DNA of 64,000 bases from Candidatus Rifleibacteriota bacterium (GCA_029564115.1 JAKQQP010000384.1:62001-126000); one strand, 5' to 3'. Shown: positions 53,450-62,289, counted from the first letter of the stretch. Made by a program: numbers and translations. The notes: generated from the letters alone by a model not told the origin.

Positions 53450-55969
53450 CTATTTTTTAGCTTTTTTGGTGGCCGGCGCTTTTTTAGCAGTTGGTTTAAC
53501 TGTTTTGGCAGCTTTAACAGGCTGCTTTGCCGGTTTGGCAGCGGCTTTTTTGGTAGCCGGCGCTTCTTTTTTAAGCTCTTTCATTGCTGCGAGAACTTTT
53601 TCTGCTGTGAATGGGGGTCTGGTCAATCTTACGCCAACAGCATTCTTGATGGCGTTGCCGATTGCCGGCAGGGCTCCGTTGATGCTGATTTCGCTGACAC
53701 TCTTGGCGCCATAGGGGCCTGTTTTTTCGTAGGTTGGTACCAGGAAGGTGTCGAGCACAGGCATATCTTTGGTGCTCCAGATTTTGTAGTTGCCGAAGTT
53801 CGGGTTCTGCATGCGGCCGTTTTCGTCGAAGATGTATTCTTCGGTGAGTGCAAAGCTGATACCGTTCATGCAGGCGCCCTGTGTCTGACCGTCAGCGAGC
53901 TGCGGGTTGATGGCAGTGCCGCAATCGACGCCGGCTACGTATGTGAGCAGCTTGACTTCGCCGGTTTCGGTGTCGACTTCGACTTCGGCGAAGTGGGCAG
54001 AGAATGGCGGCGGTGAGGCATGGCTGATGTGGCTGCCGATAGCACCGATCTGGAACTGTTTGTGTTCATACATGGCATAGTTACACACCTGGCCGAATGT
54101 GACTTTGTTTTTGCGGCCTTTGCCATAGCAGACACCGTTTTCAATGGTGATATCCTGCATTTTTTCGCCCATCATGCTGGCTGCGACAGCTTCAATCTGT
54201 TCGCGAACCTTCTTGGCGCAGTTGATGGCGGCACCACCGGTGAGGTAAGTGGTCGAAGATGCGTAAGCGCCGACATCGAAAGGAGTCATGTCTGTGTCAG
54301 AGCTGTAAACAAGCATGTCTTCGAGTTTGCAGCCGATAGTTTCGGCAGCTATCTGAGCAAGAACTGTGTCGGAGCCAGTGCCGAGGTCGGTGGCGCCGAG
54401 AAGCATGTTGAATGAGCCGTCTTCGTTCATTTTAATGAAAACTGCGCCCATATCGATTTCCGGAATCGAGCTTCCCTGCATCAGGCAGCACATGCCAACA
54501 CCGCGGCGTTTTGTGCCGGTGCCGGTTTTGCCATATTTTTTAGCCCAGTCGATGCGTTTCATGCCTTCGGTTATGCATTTGCTCAGACCGCATGAACCGA
54601 TGGCCATGTCTACCCCTTCGCGACCTTCACCAAGAGCCTTGAAGATCGGCGAAGATTCGCCTTCTTTGATGTGATTCATCTGTCTGAATTTGATCGGGTC
54701 CATGCCGATTGCTTCGGCCATCTCATCCATCTGGCATTCCATGGCAAAAGCGGCCTGAGTTGCGCCGTAGCCACGATAAGCTCCGCCGACCGGCAGGTTG
54801 GTGTAGACAGTATCACCGATGAATTCAATGTTTTCTGCGCGATAAAGCGGCAGAACCTTTGAGCCGCAGTTACTGAGAACTGTCAGGGCATGTGAACCGT
54901 AGGCGCCGGTATTGCTGATAATACGCATCGAGATGGCTGTGATGGTGCCGTCTTTTTTGACGCCGCTCTGAATGGTGACTACCATCGGGTGACGGGTGCG
55001 GGCTGCCATGAATTCTTCGGCGCGGGTGAGGGCCCAAACGCAGGGGCGTCTGGTTTTAAGGGCTACCAGACCGCAAACGTCTTCAAGCAATACTTCCTGT
55101 TTGGTGCCGAAACCGCCACCTATGCGAGGTTTGATAACTCTGATCTTTTTAACCGGTATGCCGAGAGTCTGAGCGGTGATGCGTCTGGCATGAAATGGAA
55201 CCTGTGTTGAGGTGCGCAGAACCAGGCGATCGTTTTCATCGAGATAGGCCATGCAGATATGTGGTTCGATGGGGCAGTGCTGGGCATAGTGCGGATAATA
55301 GGTCTTTTCGAGAACTACGTCTGCCTGCTTGAAGCCCTTTTTGACGTCGCCGACCGATGTTTCCACGTGTGAGCAGTGATTGTGCTTCGGGTCGTAGAAT
55401 ATGGGAATAGGAACCCGGCAGTCTTTTTCGTCGTGAATTACCGGAGCGTCTTTGTCGCGGGCTTTTTCGGGGTCGAAAACAGCTTTGAGAACCTGATACT
55501 GCACTTTTATCTTCAGGCAGGCTTCTTCGGCTATTTCAGGGGTTTCAGCTGCTACGACGGCGACGCGGTCGCCAACGAATCTGACTTTGCTGTCAAGAAG
55601 GCAGGTATCATAAGGCGATGGTTCTGGGAACCCCTGCCCGGCAGTGGTGCGGGGCACTCTGGGCACGTCTTTGTAAGTAAAAACGGCAACGACGCCGGGC
55701 ATTTTTTCGGCTTCTCTGGTGTCGATGCTTTTGATGACTGCATGGGCGTGCGGGCTGCCCAGGACTTTTATGTGCAGAAGGTTCGGGAAATCGACATCGG
55801 CAACATATTTCTGCTGGCCGCAAACCAGGCCCATGGCATCGATTTTGGTGAGGCTGTGGTTGACCTGGTTGAATTTATCAGGTTTTTCAAAGAACAGCGG
55901 CGATTCCGGGATCGGAGAAACGGCTGGAACTGTTTTGATGCTGGTTTCTTTTTTAGTGGTTTTAGCCAT
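53450..55969 (-). CDS. Xanthine dehydrogenase-type molybdenum subunit with basic tail
   Basis: 839 residues. Catalytic large subunit of the xanthine oxidase family: PRIGGGFGTKQ and GGAYRGYGATQAAFAME bind molybdopterin, and GAKSVSEISINGALPAI carries the likely catalytic Glu near 745. The SVSEISING form occurs in XdhA/XdhD-like anaerobic enzymes rather than CO dehydrogenase (no CoxL active-site CSFR loop). Unusually the last 43 residues (797-839) are almost only Lys, Ala, Pro and Thr, with two copies of APATKKA, and residues 2-12 are also Lys/Thr-rich. Stop of the 2Fe-2S gene overlaps the ATG (TAATG). Confidence 0.93.
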   Translation of the reverse strand: MAKTTKKETSIKTVPAVSPIPESPLFFEKPDKFNQVNHSLTKIDAMGLVCGQQKYVADVDFPNLLHIKVLGSPHAHAVIKSIDTREAEKMPGVVAVFTYKDVPRVPRTTAGQGFPEPSPYDTCLLDSKVRFVGDRVAVVAAETPEIAEEACLKIKVQYQVLKAVFDPEKARDKDAPVIHDEKDCRVPIPIFYDPKHNHCSHVETSVGDVKKGFKQADVVLEKTYYPHYAQHCPIEPHICMAYLDENDRLVLRTSTQVPFHARRITAQTLGIPVKKIRVIKPRIGGGFGTKQEVLLEDVCGLVALKTRRPCVWALTRAEEFMAARTRHPMVVTIQSGVKKDGTITAISMRIISNTGAYGSHALTVLSNCGSKVLPLYRAENIEFIGDTVYTNLPVGGAYRGYGATQAAFAMECQMDEMAEAIGMDPIKFRQMNHIKEGESSPIFKALGEGREGVDMAIGSCGLSKCITEGMKRIDWAKKYGKTGTGTKRRGVGMCCLMQGSSIPEIDMGAVFIKMNEDGSFNMLLGATDLGTGSDTVLAQIAAETIGCKLEDMLVYSSDTDMTPFDVGAYASSTTYLTGGAAINCAKKVREQIEAVAASMMGEKMQDITIENGVCYGKGRKNKVTFGQVCNYAMYEHKQFQIGAIGSHISHASPPPFSAHFAEVEVDTETGEVKLLTYVAGVDCGTAINPQLADGQTQGACMNGISFALTEEYIFDENGRMQNPNFGNYKIWSTKDMPVLDTFLVPTYEKTGPYGAKSVSEISINGALPAIGNAIKNAVGVRLTRPPFTAEKVLAAMKELKKEAPATKKAAAKPAKQPVKAAKTVKPTAKKAPATKKAKK

Positions 55970-56457
55970 TATTTTTTACCTCGGGTGCTCTTTTTGGTTT
56001 TCTTGGCGGCTTCGGCTGCGTTGAGGACGGCGTCGATTCTTTTTACATAACCGGTGCAGCGGCACAGGTTGCCGTCGAGAGCGTCTTTAACATCATCGGC
56101 AGTCGGGTTTGGGTTGCTGTCAAGCAGGGCTTTGGCTGCTATGAGCGAGCCGGGGTTACAATAACCACACTGAGTCGAACCTGCATCGACAAAAGCCTGT
56201 TGCAGAATGTGCGGTTTTTCCGGGGTTCCCATGCCTTCTACGGTCAGAATTTCAGCGCCTTCGACCGAGCCGGCGACGGTGATACATGAATTGCGTGGTT
56301 TGCCGTTGATCATAACTGCGCAGGCGCCACAGCTGCCTTCGCCGCAACCGAATTTTACACCTTTAAAACCGGCCTGGCGCAATACATCCACCAACATGGC
56401 GTTGGGTTTGATTTCGAGAGAAAAATCTTTGCCGTTGATTCTGGTATTTAGTTTCAC
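55969..56457 (-). CDS. 2Fe-2S subunit of the molybdenum hydroxylase
   Basis: 162 residues with both clusters: GCGEGSCGACAVMINGKPRNSC (ferredoxin-type, first 60 residues) and TQCGYCNPG plus GNLCRCTGY (helical domain). It passes electrons from the molybdenum centre to FAD. The C-terminus again ends Lys-rich (KKTKKSTRGKK). GTG start after AAGGAG. It lies between the FAD and molybdenum genes with an 11-bp gap and a 1-nt overlap. Confidence 0.95.
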   Translation of the reverse strand: MKLNTRINGKDFSLEIKPNAMLVDVLRQAGFKGVKFGCGEGSCGACAVMINGKPRNSCITVAGSVEGAEILTVEGMGTPEKPHILQQAFVDAGSTQCGYCNPGSLIAAKALLDSNPNPTADDVKDALDGNLCRCTGYVKRIDAVLNAAEAAKKTKKSTRGKK

Positions 56458-56468
56458 TTTGGCGCTCC

Positions 56469-57329
56469 TTATTTGCCGGCTTTTTCGAGAGACTCGGTGA
56501 GTGCTCTGCGAACCATGACTTCAAAAACTTCTTTGCGGTATTCGCGGCTGGCTCTGAAATCTTTGCGAATGCTGATCGAGTCGGCGGCTTTCGCTGCTGC
56601 GGCAGCAATAAGCTCATCGGTGGGCTTCTGGCCGACGAGAAGTTTTTCGGCTTCGAGGCAGCGAACTGGTGAAGCAGTTATGGCGTTGACTGCGATGCGG
56701 GCCTGATCAATTTTGCCGCCCTTGAGACTTATGCGGGTAGCGAGAGTGATCATGGCATAATCGTTGGCTGTTTTGGCAAACTTGGCAAAACTGGTGCCGG
56801 TGCCTTTGCCGTAGATGGGTAGTGCGATTTCTGCGATAATTTCGGCGCTGGCGAGAAACTGTGCCGGGCGCTTTTCAATGACGTTCTGCACCGGAACTGT
56901 GCGTTTGGGTTTGCCTTTGCGGCAGACAACTTCGGCATCGAGCGCCAGGTAAACTACGGGCATGTCTGACCAGGGGAAAAGGCCGGCAAGGTTGCCACCG
57001 GCAGTTATCGAGTTGCGCAGAAGTGTCGAGCCGATTTTCCCGGCGGCAGTTTTGAGCAAATCGCCGGACGGACCCGATAAAAGTTTCGACTTATAGATAT
57101 CCTGAATGGGAGTGCCGGCGCCAATGCGGTAATATACAGAATCTTTGCCGATACAGTTCAGTTCTTTGACATTAGAAATGTCCACCAGTGCTTCTATGCT
57201 GTTGTCCTGTCTCAGGACCTCAGAAGTGCCGCCTGCCAGAATGGCTGTTTTATGTTCGGCATTGCCGAGAAACAGACAGGCCTCTTCAATGGTTTTGGGG
57301 TGATAGAACCGGGTGAGCTTTTTGAGCAT
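56469..57329 (-). CDS. FAD subunit of the molybdenum hydroxylase
   Basis: 286 residues. FAD-binding signatures AILAGGTSEVLRQ (residues 29-41) and RNSITAGGNLAGLFPWSD, with the CoxM/XdhB C-terminal domain. It hands electrons to NAD or another acceptor. First gene of a three-gene operon in the order FAD, 2Fe-2S, Mo. ATG follows AGGAGG. No molybdenum-cofactor maturation gene (XdhC, MobA-like) lies nearby. Confidence 0.94.
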   Translation of the reverse strand: MLKKLTRFYHPKTIEEACLFLGNAEHKTAILAGGTSEVLRQDNSIEALVDISNVKELNCIGKDSVYYRIGAGTPIQDIYKSKLLSGPSGDLLKTAAGKIGSTLLRNSITAGGNLAGLFPWSDMPVVYLALDAEVVCRKGKPKRTVPVQNVIEKRPAQFLASAEIIAEIALPIYGKGTGTSFAKFAKTANDYAMITLATRISLKGGKIDQARIAVNAITASPVRCLEAEKLLVGQKPTDELIAAAAAKAADSISIRKDFRASREYRKEVFEVMVRRALTESLEKAGK

Positions 57330-57380
57330 CTCGCCCTCCTTTTCCTTGTGAAAACAGTTTTAATGAAAACTCGGTTTCAT

Positions 57381-57409
57381 ATTATACTTGTCTGTCGGCA
57401 ATTTTGCCA
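57381..57409 (-). promoter_or_regulatory. Promoter of the molybdenum hydroxylase operon
   Basis: Minus strand: TGGCAA (57409-57404), a 17-bp spacer, and a perfect TATAAT (57386-57381), 52 nt before the ATG. Confidence 0.55.
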
Positions 57410-57463
57410 GTATTCGAACACCCGAAAAACAGCAAAACTGTTTTTTGTGCACGAAAACGGTTT

Positions 57464-57493
57464 TTGACAATTACTGTGTTAGTCTGTGATAAT
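57464..57493 (+). promoter_or_regulatory. Promoter of the M48 protease gene
   Basis: Perfect TTGACA (57464-57469), an 18-bp spacer and GATAAT (57488-57493) with extended TGT in front. It lies 51 nt before the start codon. Confidence 0.75.
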
Positions 57494-57543
57494 TGAGGAG
57501 AATGAAGCGGATATTGCTGTAATTTTAATTTCGGAGCTGAATA

Positions 57544-59343
57544 ATGAAAAAAATCAGATATGTTGGCGTTTTATTGCTGATTATATTTGCGACCGCAGCA
57601 GCGGCTTCGGCAAAAAACGTTTTGTCCCAGATTCTCGGAGCCTACCAAAAATATCAGGAAATCAACATGACCCTGTGGCTGGTCGGCGACGTTGGTGCCG
57701 AAAAAAGATTCGGCAAAGAGCTGCAGTTTTGGATGGGGCTGACACAAAAGCCCGAGAAAGACCCAAAAATCAACGCTTATGTCAAGAGTATTTTTAATCG
57801 CCTGTTGCCGAATTTTAATGATCGCGGCATGAAATACGACATCAGAGTCATTCGCGAAAACAGTGCCAATGCCTTTGTTATTCCTGGCGGGCATGTTTAT
57901 GTTCATACGGGGCTTCTCGATCTGGTCGGTTCTGACGACGAACTTGCTGCCGTTATAAGCCATGAGCTGGCACATGCTGAGCGCCGCCATTCCCTGAGAA
58001 ACTTTCGCGCTTCAACTGTGATGGTCGCTTTATTGAACAAGGCGGTCAAAAACAAGCGCGATCGTGAAACCTGGGGTGCTTTGCTCAGCTACCTGACTTT
58101 GATGAAATTTTCTCGACAACAGGAAGACGAAGCTGATGATATCGGCCAGATGCGTCTGGCAAAATCCGGTTTCAATCCTGCCGCCCAAGTGACTCTCTGG
58201 GAGAAATTTCTGAAAAAATATGGTGATAACAAAGGGCTGCAGCAGTATTTAAGCTCGCATCCGCCTTCCAGCCAGCGTGTGCAGAATGCCAGAAATAATC
58301 TGGCCAAAATGAATGTTGCCGAAAGAAGTGTGTTTGCAAATACACGCCAGATCATGGCCATCGAAAAAGTTAATCTGGTCGATAATCACAGCTTTGAAGC
58401 GACTGCTGCTGATAACGCTCTGCCAACCGGCTGGGAGGTCTCTGAAGGAAAAGCTGAAGTGATCGAGCAGTCGGCAGTTTCGGGGCGAAAAATTATACGG
58501 ATGTTGCCCGAAAAACGCAATTCTACAGCAAAGCTGTTGTCAGATTACATTGCTGTCAAAGAGAACTCAGATCTGACTTTTTCGGTTTGGGGTAAATCTG
58601 AAAACGGCGAGCAGAACGCTGCAATAGGGGTCGAGCTTTATGATGCCAATAAACGCCTGCGCAACCGCGTCTGGGCGATCAGGCCATCAGCACCGCTTGC
58701 CTCTGGCTGGCAGAAAATTGAGGGAAGGCTGGTCAACAGCCCGGAACGAAAAATTTTTGCGGCAAACAATGCTTATATGCGGCTTGTTTTGCAGACTGGG
58801 CCTTTTTCCGAGGGGAGCGTGTTTTTTGACGACCTCGATCTAAAACCTTTTGGAACTGCTGTTGCGACGAATCTGCTTCAGGGCGGCGATTTCGAACGTG
58901 CCCGAGCCGATGGTCTGCCTGAAGGCATTCTTGGTGACAAAAGTGTGCTGAGTCTTGATTATGCGAAGTTCAACAGCGGTTATGCTTCTTTGCTTCTACA
59001 GGCTGCAAAAGAAGGTGAAGTTGGTTTTGCTTTCGCCCCATTTGCCGTGGACGCTTTTAAAAAGGATCAGCAACTGGTTTGTTCGTTTTATTTTCAAGGG
59101 GATCGTCAGCAGAAAGGTGCCGTGATCGTTGAATATCTCGATGACTCCGGAAAACCGTTGGCGCGGCGCCTGGCTCAGGTAGATTTCGAAGCGATACCTG
59201 ATCGTTGGCAGGCAACTTCATTCTCTTTCAAACATGATCTGCAGGGCGACGAGGAGAAGCTGGCCAAAATGATGCGTGTCAGGGTCGCTGTTCCAATGGG
59301 TGCTGCAGCCAAAGTCTGGTTCGATACTTTCGTCATGCGTTGA
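57544..59343 (+). CDS. Periplasmic M48 metalloprotease with two C-terminal beta-sandwich domains
   Basis: 599 residues. Signal peptide (ends ASA, residue 23). The M48 domain 40-260 has HELAH (His140, Glu141, His144) and QQEDEADDIG, which gives the third zinc ligand; SSHPPSSQR is the BepA/Oma1-type substrate loop. After residue 290 two similar domains of about 150 residues follow, each opening like NHSFEATAADNALPTGW or GGDFERARADGLPEGI and ending with FFDDL or WFDTF, the style of CBM4/9-like sandwiches. BepA-like proteases act in outer-membrane protein quality control; the added domains are unusual. GGAG before ATG. Confidence 0.88.
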   Translation: MKKIRYVGVLLLIIFATAAAASAKNVLSQILGAYQKYQEINMTLWLVGDVGAEKRFGKELQFWMGLTQKPEKDPKINAYVKSIFNRLLPNFNDRGMKYDIRVIRENSANAFVIPGGHVYVHTGLLDLVGSDDELAAVISHELAHAERRHSLRNFRASTVMVALLNKAVKNKRDRETWGALLSYLTLMKFSRQQEDEADDIGQMRLAKSGFNPAAQVTLWEKFLKKYGDNKGLQQYLSSHPPSSQRVQNARNNLAKMNVAERSVFANTRQIMAIEKVNLVDNHSFEATAADNALPTGWEVSEGKAEVIEQSAVSGRKIIRMLPEKRNSTAKLLSDYIAVKENSDLTFSVWGKSENGEQNAAIGVELYDANKRLRNRVWAIRPSAPLASGWQKIEGRLVNSPERKIFAANNAYMRLVLQTGPFSEGSVFFDDLDLKPFGTAVATNLLQGGDFERARADGLPEGILGDKSVLSLDYAKFNSGYASLLLQAAKEGEVGFAFAPFAVDAFKKDQQLVCSFYFQGDRQQKGAVIVEYLDDSGKPLARRLAQVDFEAIPDRWQATSFSFKHDLQGDEEKLAKMMRVRVAVPMGAAAKVWFDTFVMR

Positions 59344-59370
59344 GATGTTTGTATAAGTTCTTGATATAAA

Positions 59371-59412
59371 ACAGGCGCTTCTGAACTTTTGTTCGTGAAG
59401 CGCCTGTTTTTG
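59371..59412. terminator. Bidirectional terminator
   Basis: ACAGGCGCTTC (59371-59381) pairs with GAAGCGCCTGT (59397-59407), with TTTTTG on the plus side and TTTTATATC on the minus side. Shared by the M48 and polyferredoxin genes. Confidence 0.88.
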
Positions 59413-59427
59413 TTCTGTTTTTTTAAT

Positions 59428-60315
59428 TCAACGTCTTGCGACTTTGATCAGGTTCTTGGGGCAGACATTACCGCATTCGAGGCAGCGCAGGCATTCGGCG
59501 TTGTCTACTTCGCGCGGGACATCGAGACTGACGGGGCATTTTTTGCTGCAGGCTCCGCATTCTATGCAGTTGACCTTGTCGAATTCGATTCTGGCAAGAC
59601 TTACCCGGTTGAATGGCCCGTAGAATGCTCCCAGCGGGCAAACCCAGCGGCAGAATGGCCGGCGAAAAAAGACGGCCATTACAAGCAGGGCGGCCAGACA
59701 GAAGGCTTTCCAGGTGAACAGCCAGCTGAGTTGGCTGCGCAGGCCGGGCTGCAACCATGCAAGGGGCAGGCCGCCTTCGAGGGTGCCGGCCGGGCATATG
59801 AATTTGCAGAAGGTAGGCTCTCCGCCGTCGAATTCATCGAGCCAGAAGGCCGGCAGCAGAAATACAAAGACGACAAGAATCAGATATTTCAGATATCTGA
59901 GAATTTTAGGGCCAGCGAATTTTGGCGAGGGGATCTTGTGCAGTAGTTCCTGGAACCAGCCGAACGGGCAAACCCAGCCACAGGCTGCTCGGCCGACTAT
60001 CCCGCCAACCAGAGCCAGAAAGCCTATGACCAGAAGCGGCAGAGAAGTCGCTATGGCTGACAGCCTGGCACCGATGGTGTGCAGAGCTGTCAGGTCTAGC
60101 CCGCCTGCCCCGGCGACCGTTACCTGCATCGCGCCGATCGGGCACGAGAAGAGAGCTGCCGGGCAGCTGTAGCAGTTCAAAGTCGGCACGCATATGTGTT
60201 TGAGAGTGCCGGTATAGATCGAGCCGGTTTTCAGCCCGGTGAGATAGGCGTTTGTTCCGATGGTTGCAGTGAGCTGCGACCAGAATCTGATGTTTTTTAA
60301 CCCAGGCCTATGCAT
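59428..60315 (-). CDS. Membrane 4Fe-4S polyferredoxin (NapH/YccM-like)
   Basis: 295 residues with four to five membrane helices and many Cys motifs: CVPTLNCYSCPAALFSCP near the start, ACGWVCPFGWFQE, FCKFICPAG, FCRWVCPLGAF, then two classical 4Fe-4S sites CIECGACSKKCP and CLRCLECGNVCP. It moves electrons across or along the membrane. Start taken at ATG 60315, inside the end of the CXXC gene; GTG 60324 is an alternative. It completes a three-gene run with the phosphatase and CXXC genes. Confidence 0.88.
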   Translation of the reverse strand: MHRPGLKNIRFWSQLTATIGTNAYLTGLKTGSIYTGTLKHICVPTLNCYSCPAALFSCPIGAMQVTVAGAGGLDLTALHTIGARLSAIATSLPLLVIGFLALVGGIVGRAACGWVCPFGWFQELLHKIPSPKFAGPKILRYLKYLILVVFVFLLPAFWLDEFDGGEPTFCKFICPAGTLEGGLPLAWLQPGLRSQLSWLFTWKAFCLAALLVMAVFFRRPFCRWVCPLGAFYGPFNRVSLARIEFDKVNCIECGACSKKCPVSLDVPREVDNAECLRCLECGNVCPKNLIKVARR

Positions 60316-60458
60316 TGTGTGCACACCAGTATTGCTTTCTGGAAATAGCTGCGATGTTCGCCGTTGTTGTAACCAATAAAGACAAGAATGAGAGCCAACA
60401 ACAGGACAATCAGAGTCGTGATGGGCAATTTTCTCTCATTTTGGGGGCTTGAATTCAT
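60297..60458 (-). CDS. 53-residue membrane CXXC protein (CD1871A-like)
   Basis: Too short for usual gene calling, but well supported. One membrane helix (ITTLIVLLLALILVFIGY), then KAILVCTQCIGLG at the very C-terminus. The Cx2CIGLG end fits the small CXXC-motif proteins named after C. difficile CD1871A, which often neighbour 4Fe-4S membrane proteins (from memory). The start ATG overlaps the phosphatase stop (ATGA) and its end overlaps the polyferredoxin start by 19 nt, so all three are translationally linked. The CXXC probably donates electrons or thiols to the polyferredoxin (inference). Confidence 0.8.
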   Translation of the reverse strand: MNSSPQNERKLPITTLIVLLLALILVFIGYNNGEHRSYFQKAILVCTQCIGLG

Positions 60459-61549
60459 TTGGCCAGCTCGATCAACTTCTGCCCGATTTCGTCGATACTC
60501 TGCATGCCCGAAAATTTTTCGGCACCTGGGCCATAAGAAAATATCGGAACCATGAGAGCGGTGTGATTGTCTGATGAAAAGGCTGGTTTGACCACACGGT
60601 CATTCTCGACTGACTTCATCGGGAGGGTAAGGCCGCCGGTTTCATGGTCGGCAGTGACGACTACCAGTGTGTTGCCGTCATTTTCGGCGAAGTCGAGACT
60701 GGTTTTGACCGCGGTATCGAAATCGGCAACTTCGTCTATTATGCGTGGCATATCGTTGGCGTGCGCTGCCAGGTCGATTTGTGAGCCTTCAACCATTAAA
60801 ACAAAGCCATTCTTGTTGAGACTGAGGCTTTCGATTGCTTTTTGGGTCAGTTCGCCGAGAGTGTAATCACGTTTGGAAGCGTGCGGCAGATGCCCGGATG
60901 AAAGAATCGCAGTAAATTGAGGCATTGCTTTCATTCGGCGCAAGGTGGTTATGTTGAACACCACTGGCATTTTCTCGCGCAGCATATTGAGAATGTGTTT
61001 TTCATCTTTGCGCCGGCTTCCGGGGGTTGAAGCGGGGTAATAGTTGCTGAGACCGCCGCCGATCATGATATCGAGACCAGAATTGATCTGCTGCTCGGTG
61101 ATGATATCATAGTGATACCTGGCCTTGTGGTGCGCCGAAAAGGCAGCTGGTGTGGCGTGGGGCAGAATGCTGGTTACGGTGACTCCGGTAGCTTTTCCTG
61201 CTTCGCGGGCGTATTCCATGAGGTTTTTCAACGGAGTTCCGTCGGGAGTCTGCCCGACTACATCATTATTGGTTTTGTGACCAGTAGCCAGGGCTGTGCC
61301 TGCGGCGGCAGAGTCTGTGACGTGGTCGTTGGCAGAGCCGGTCATGTGCATCCCCATGATTTTGAAACGCTCGAGATTCAGAGCGCCTTTTTCGATGCGG
61401 GTTGCTGTAATGTGGCCGATCCCCATGCCGTCGCCGATCAAAAAGATGATGTTTCTGGGTTTTGTCTCGTTCTGTGCGAAAACTGCCGCTGAAAATAAAA
61501 TTACGAACAGCAGGCAGAGGTTGATGGTGCGATTGAATTGTCGAGTCAT
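60455..61549 (-). CDS. phoA: Alkaline phosphatase (PhoA family)
   Basis: 364 residues. Signal peptide (ends VFA, residue 25), metal-binding IIFLIGDGMG (Asp40), nucleophile Ser80 in VTDSAAAGTALATGHKT, VEGSQIDLAAHAND, VVVTADHETGG and the C-terminal DNHTALMVP His ligand. Releases phosphate from monoesters in the periplasm. Shorter than E. coli PhoA (about 450), as in Bacillus-type enzymes. AGGAAG precedes the ATG. First gene of the unit with the CXXC and polyferredoxin genes. Confidence 0.93.
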   Translation of the reverse strand: MTRQFNRTINLCLLFVILFSAAVFAQNETKPRNIIFLIGDGMGIGHITATRIEKGALNLERFKIMGMHMTGSANDHVTDSAAAGTALATGHKTNNDVVGQTPDGTPLKNLMEYAREAGKATGVTVTSILPHATPAAFSAHHKARYHYDIITEQQINSGLDIMIGGGLSNYYPASTPGSRRKDEKHILNMLREKMPVVFNITTLRRMKAMPQFTAILSSGHLPHASKRDYTLGELTQKAIESLSLNKNGFVLMVEGSQIDLAAHANDMPRIIDEVADFDTAVKTSLDFAENDGNTLVVVTADHETGGLTLPMKSVENDRVVKPAFSSDNHTALMVPIFSYGPGAEKFSGMQSIDEIGQKLIELAK

Positions 61550-61765
61550 GTTGCTTCCTTTCAGTTTCTATATGAAAAAATTTAACCTAAACAGCATGGC
61601 AAGGCAAGTAACAAATACCGCTGGCATGACAATTTTCAGCCTTTTCTATCGTTGCCGCCCGAAATTGCCAGATAGTTGTCTATAAACTAAGAGACAGGTT
61701 TTGCCGATAGGTTGAGGGTCGTTGTCATAAGACGGCGGCTAATTCAATTTGACGGAGGGTTATAG

Positions 61766-62047
61766 ATGGGCGTATTGATCCCGTTATTCAAAACCCGTGA
61801 GCCAGAAGGCGATCTGCAGCTTAACAACGAAGAGAGGCTGCGGTTGAAACTCATACAAAATTCTATCGAAGCTTTGAGACGTGAAGAAAAAGTGGTCGAA
61901 AGCGAGATTTCTGAGAAATGTCGCGAAGAGATCGACCGCCTGAATGTCATAGACCGAAAACTCAGAGATTTAGAGCTCGAACTCGAAGAACTCTGCAGAA
62001 ACAGCCGTCGCGGGCCGTGGCCCGGGATCGCCGACAGGAGCAGCTGA
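61766..62047 (+). CDS. Small coiled-coil hypothetical protein
   Basis: 93 residues. A short head MGVLIPLFKTREPEGD, then one long charged helix (about 20-78) with heptad-like Leu/Ile spacing, then a basic end RRGPWPGI. No signal peptide. The ATG follows GGAGG. Not recognised. Overlaps the next small gene by one base (TGATG), so they are coupled. Confidence 0.7.
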   Translation: MGVLIPLFKTREPEGDLQLNNEERLRLKLIQNSIEALRREEKVVESEISEKCREEIDRLNVIDRKLRDLELELEELCRNSRRGPWPGIADRSS

Positions 62048-62238
62048 TGTTAAAACATTCAATGTTCTCAAATTCTTATCTGAACTATCGTAACAACTCG
62101 ACGGGCAAAAATTTGCCCGAAGCAAAGTTTGAGGGTTCGCTTGCTGTTTTGCCAAAACGGCATGAGGGTAAAGCGCTCGTAATTTGCCGCAAAACCTCAA
62201 GAACGTGGTGGGAAAGCGGCTGGCAGTTCAATCGTTGA
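62047..62238 (+). CDS. Small hypothetical protein
   Basis: 63 residues starting MLKHSMFSNSYLNYRNN and ending TSRTWWESGWQFNR. Basic, with a Trp-rich end and one Cys. AGGAG lies 6 nt before the ATG, which overlaps the stop of the previous gene. Not recognised. Followed at once by a terminator shared with the convergent glycosyltransferase. Confidence 0.6.
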   Translation: MLKHSMFSNSYLNYRNNSTGKNLPEAKFEGSLAVLPKRHEGKALVICRKTSRTWWESGWQFNR

Positions 62239-62254
62239 CTTGAATTCGTTTGAG

Positions 62255-62289
62255 CCGGGCAAAAGTTTTAACAGCTTTTGCCCGGTTTT
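62255..62289. terminator. Terminator containing a stop codon in its loop
   Basis: CCGGGCAAAAG (62255-62265) pairs with CTTTTGCCCGG (62275-62285), followed by TTTTG. The stop of the minus-strand glycosyltransferase (62268-62270) is in the 9-nt loop. Confidence 0.85.

Noticed and set aside
53427..53714. Hydrophobic open frame opposite the Lys-rich tail
   Set aside because: It is the antisense of the repetitive tail; no ribosome site.
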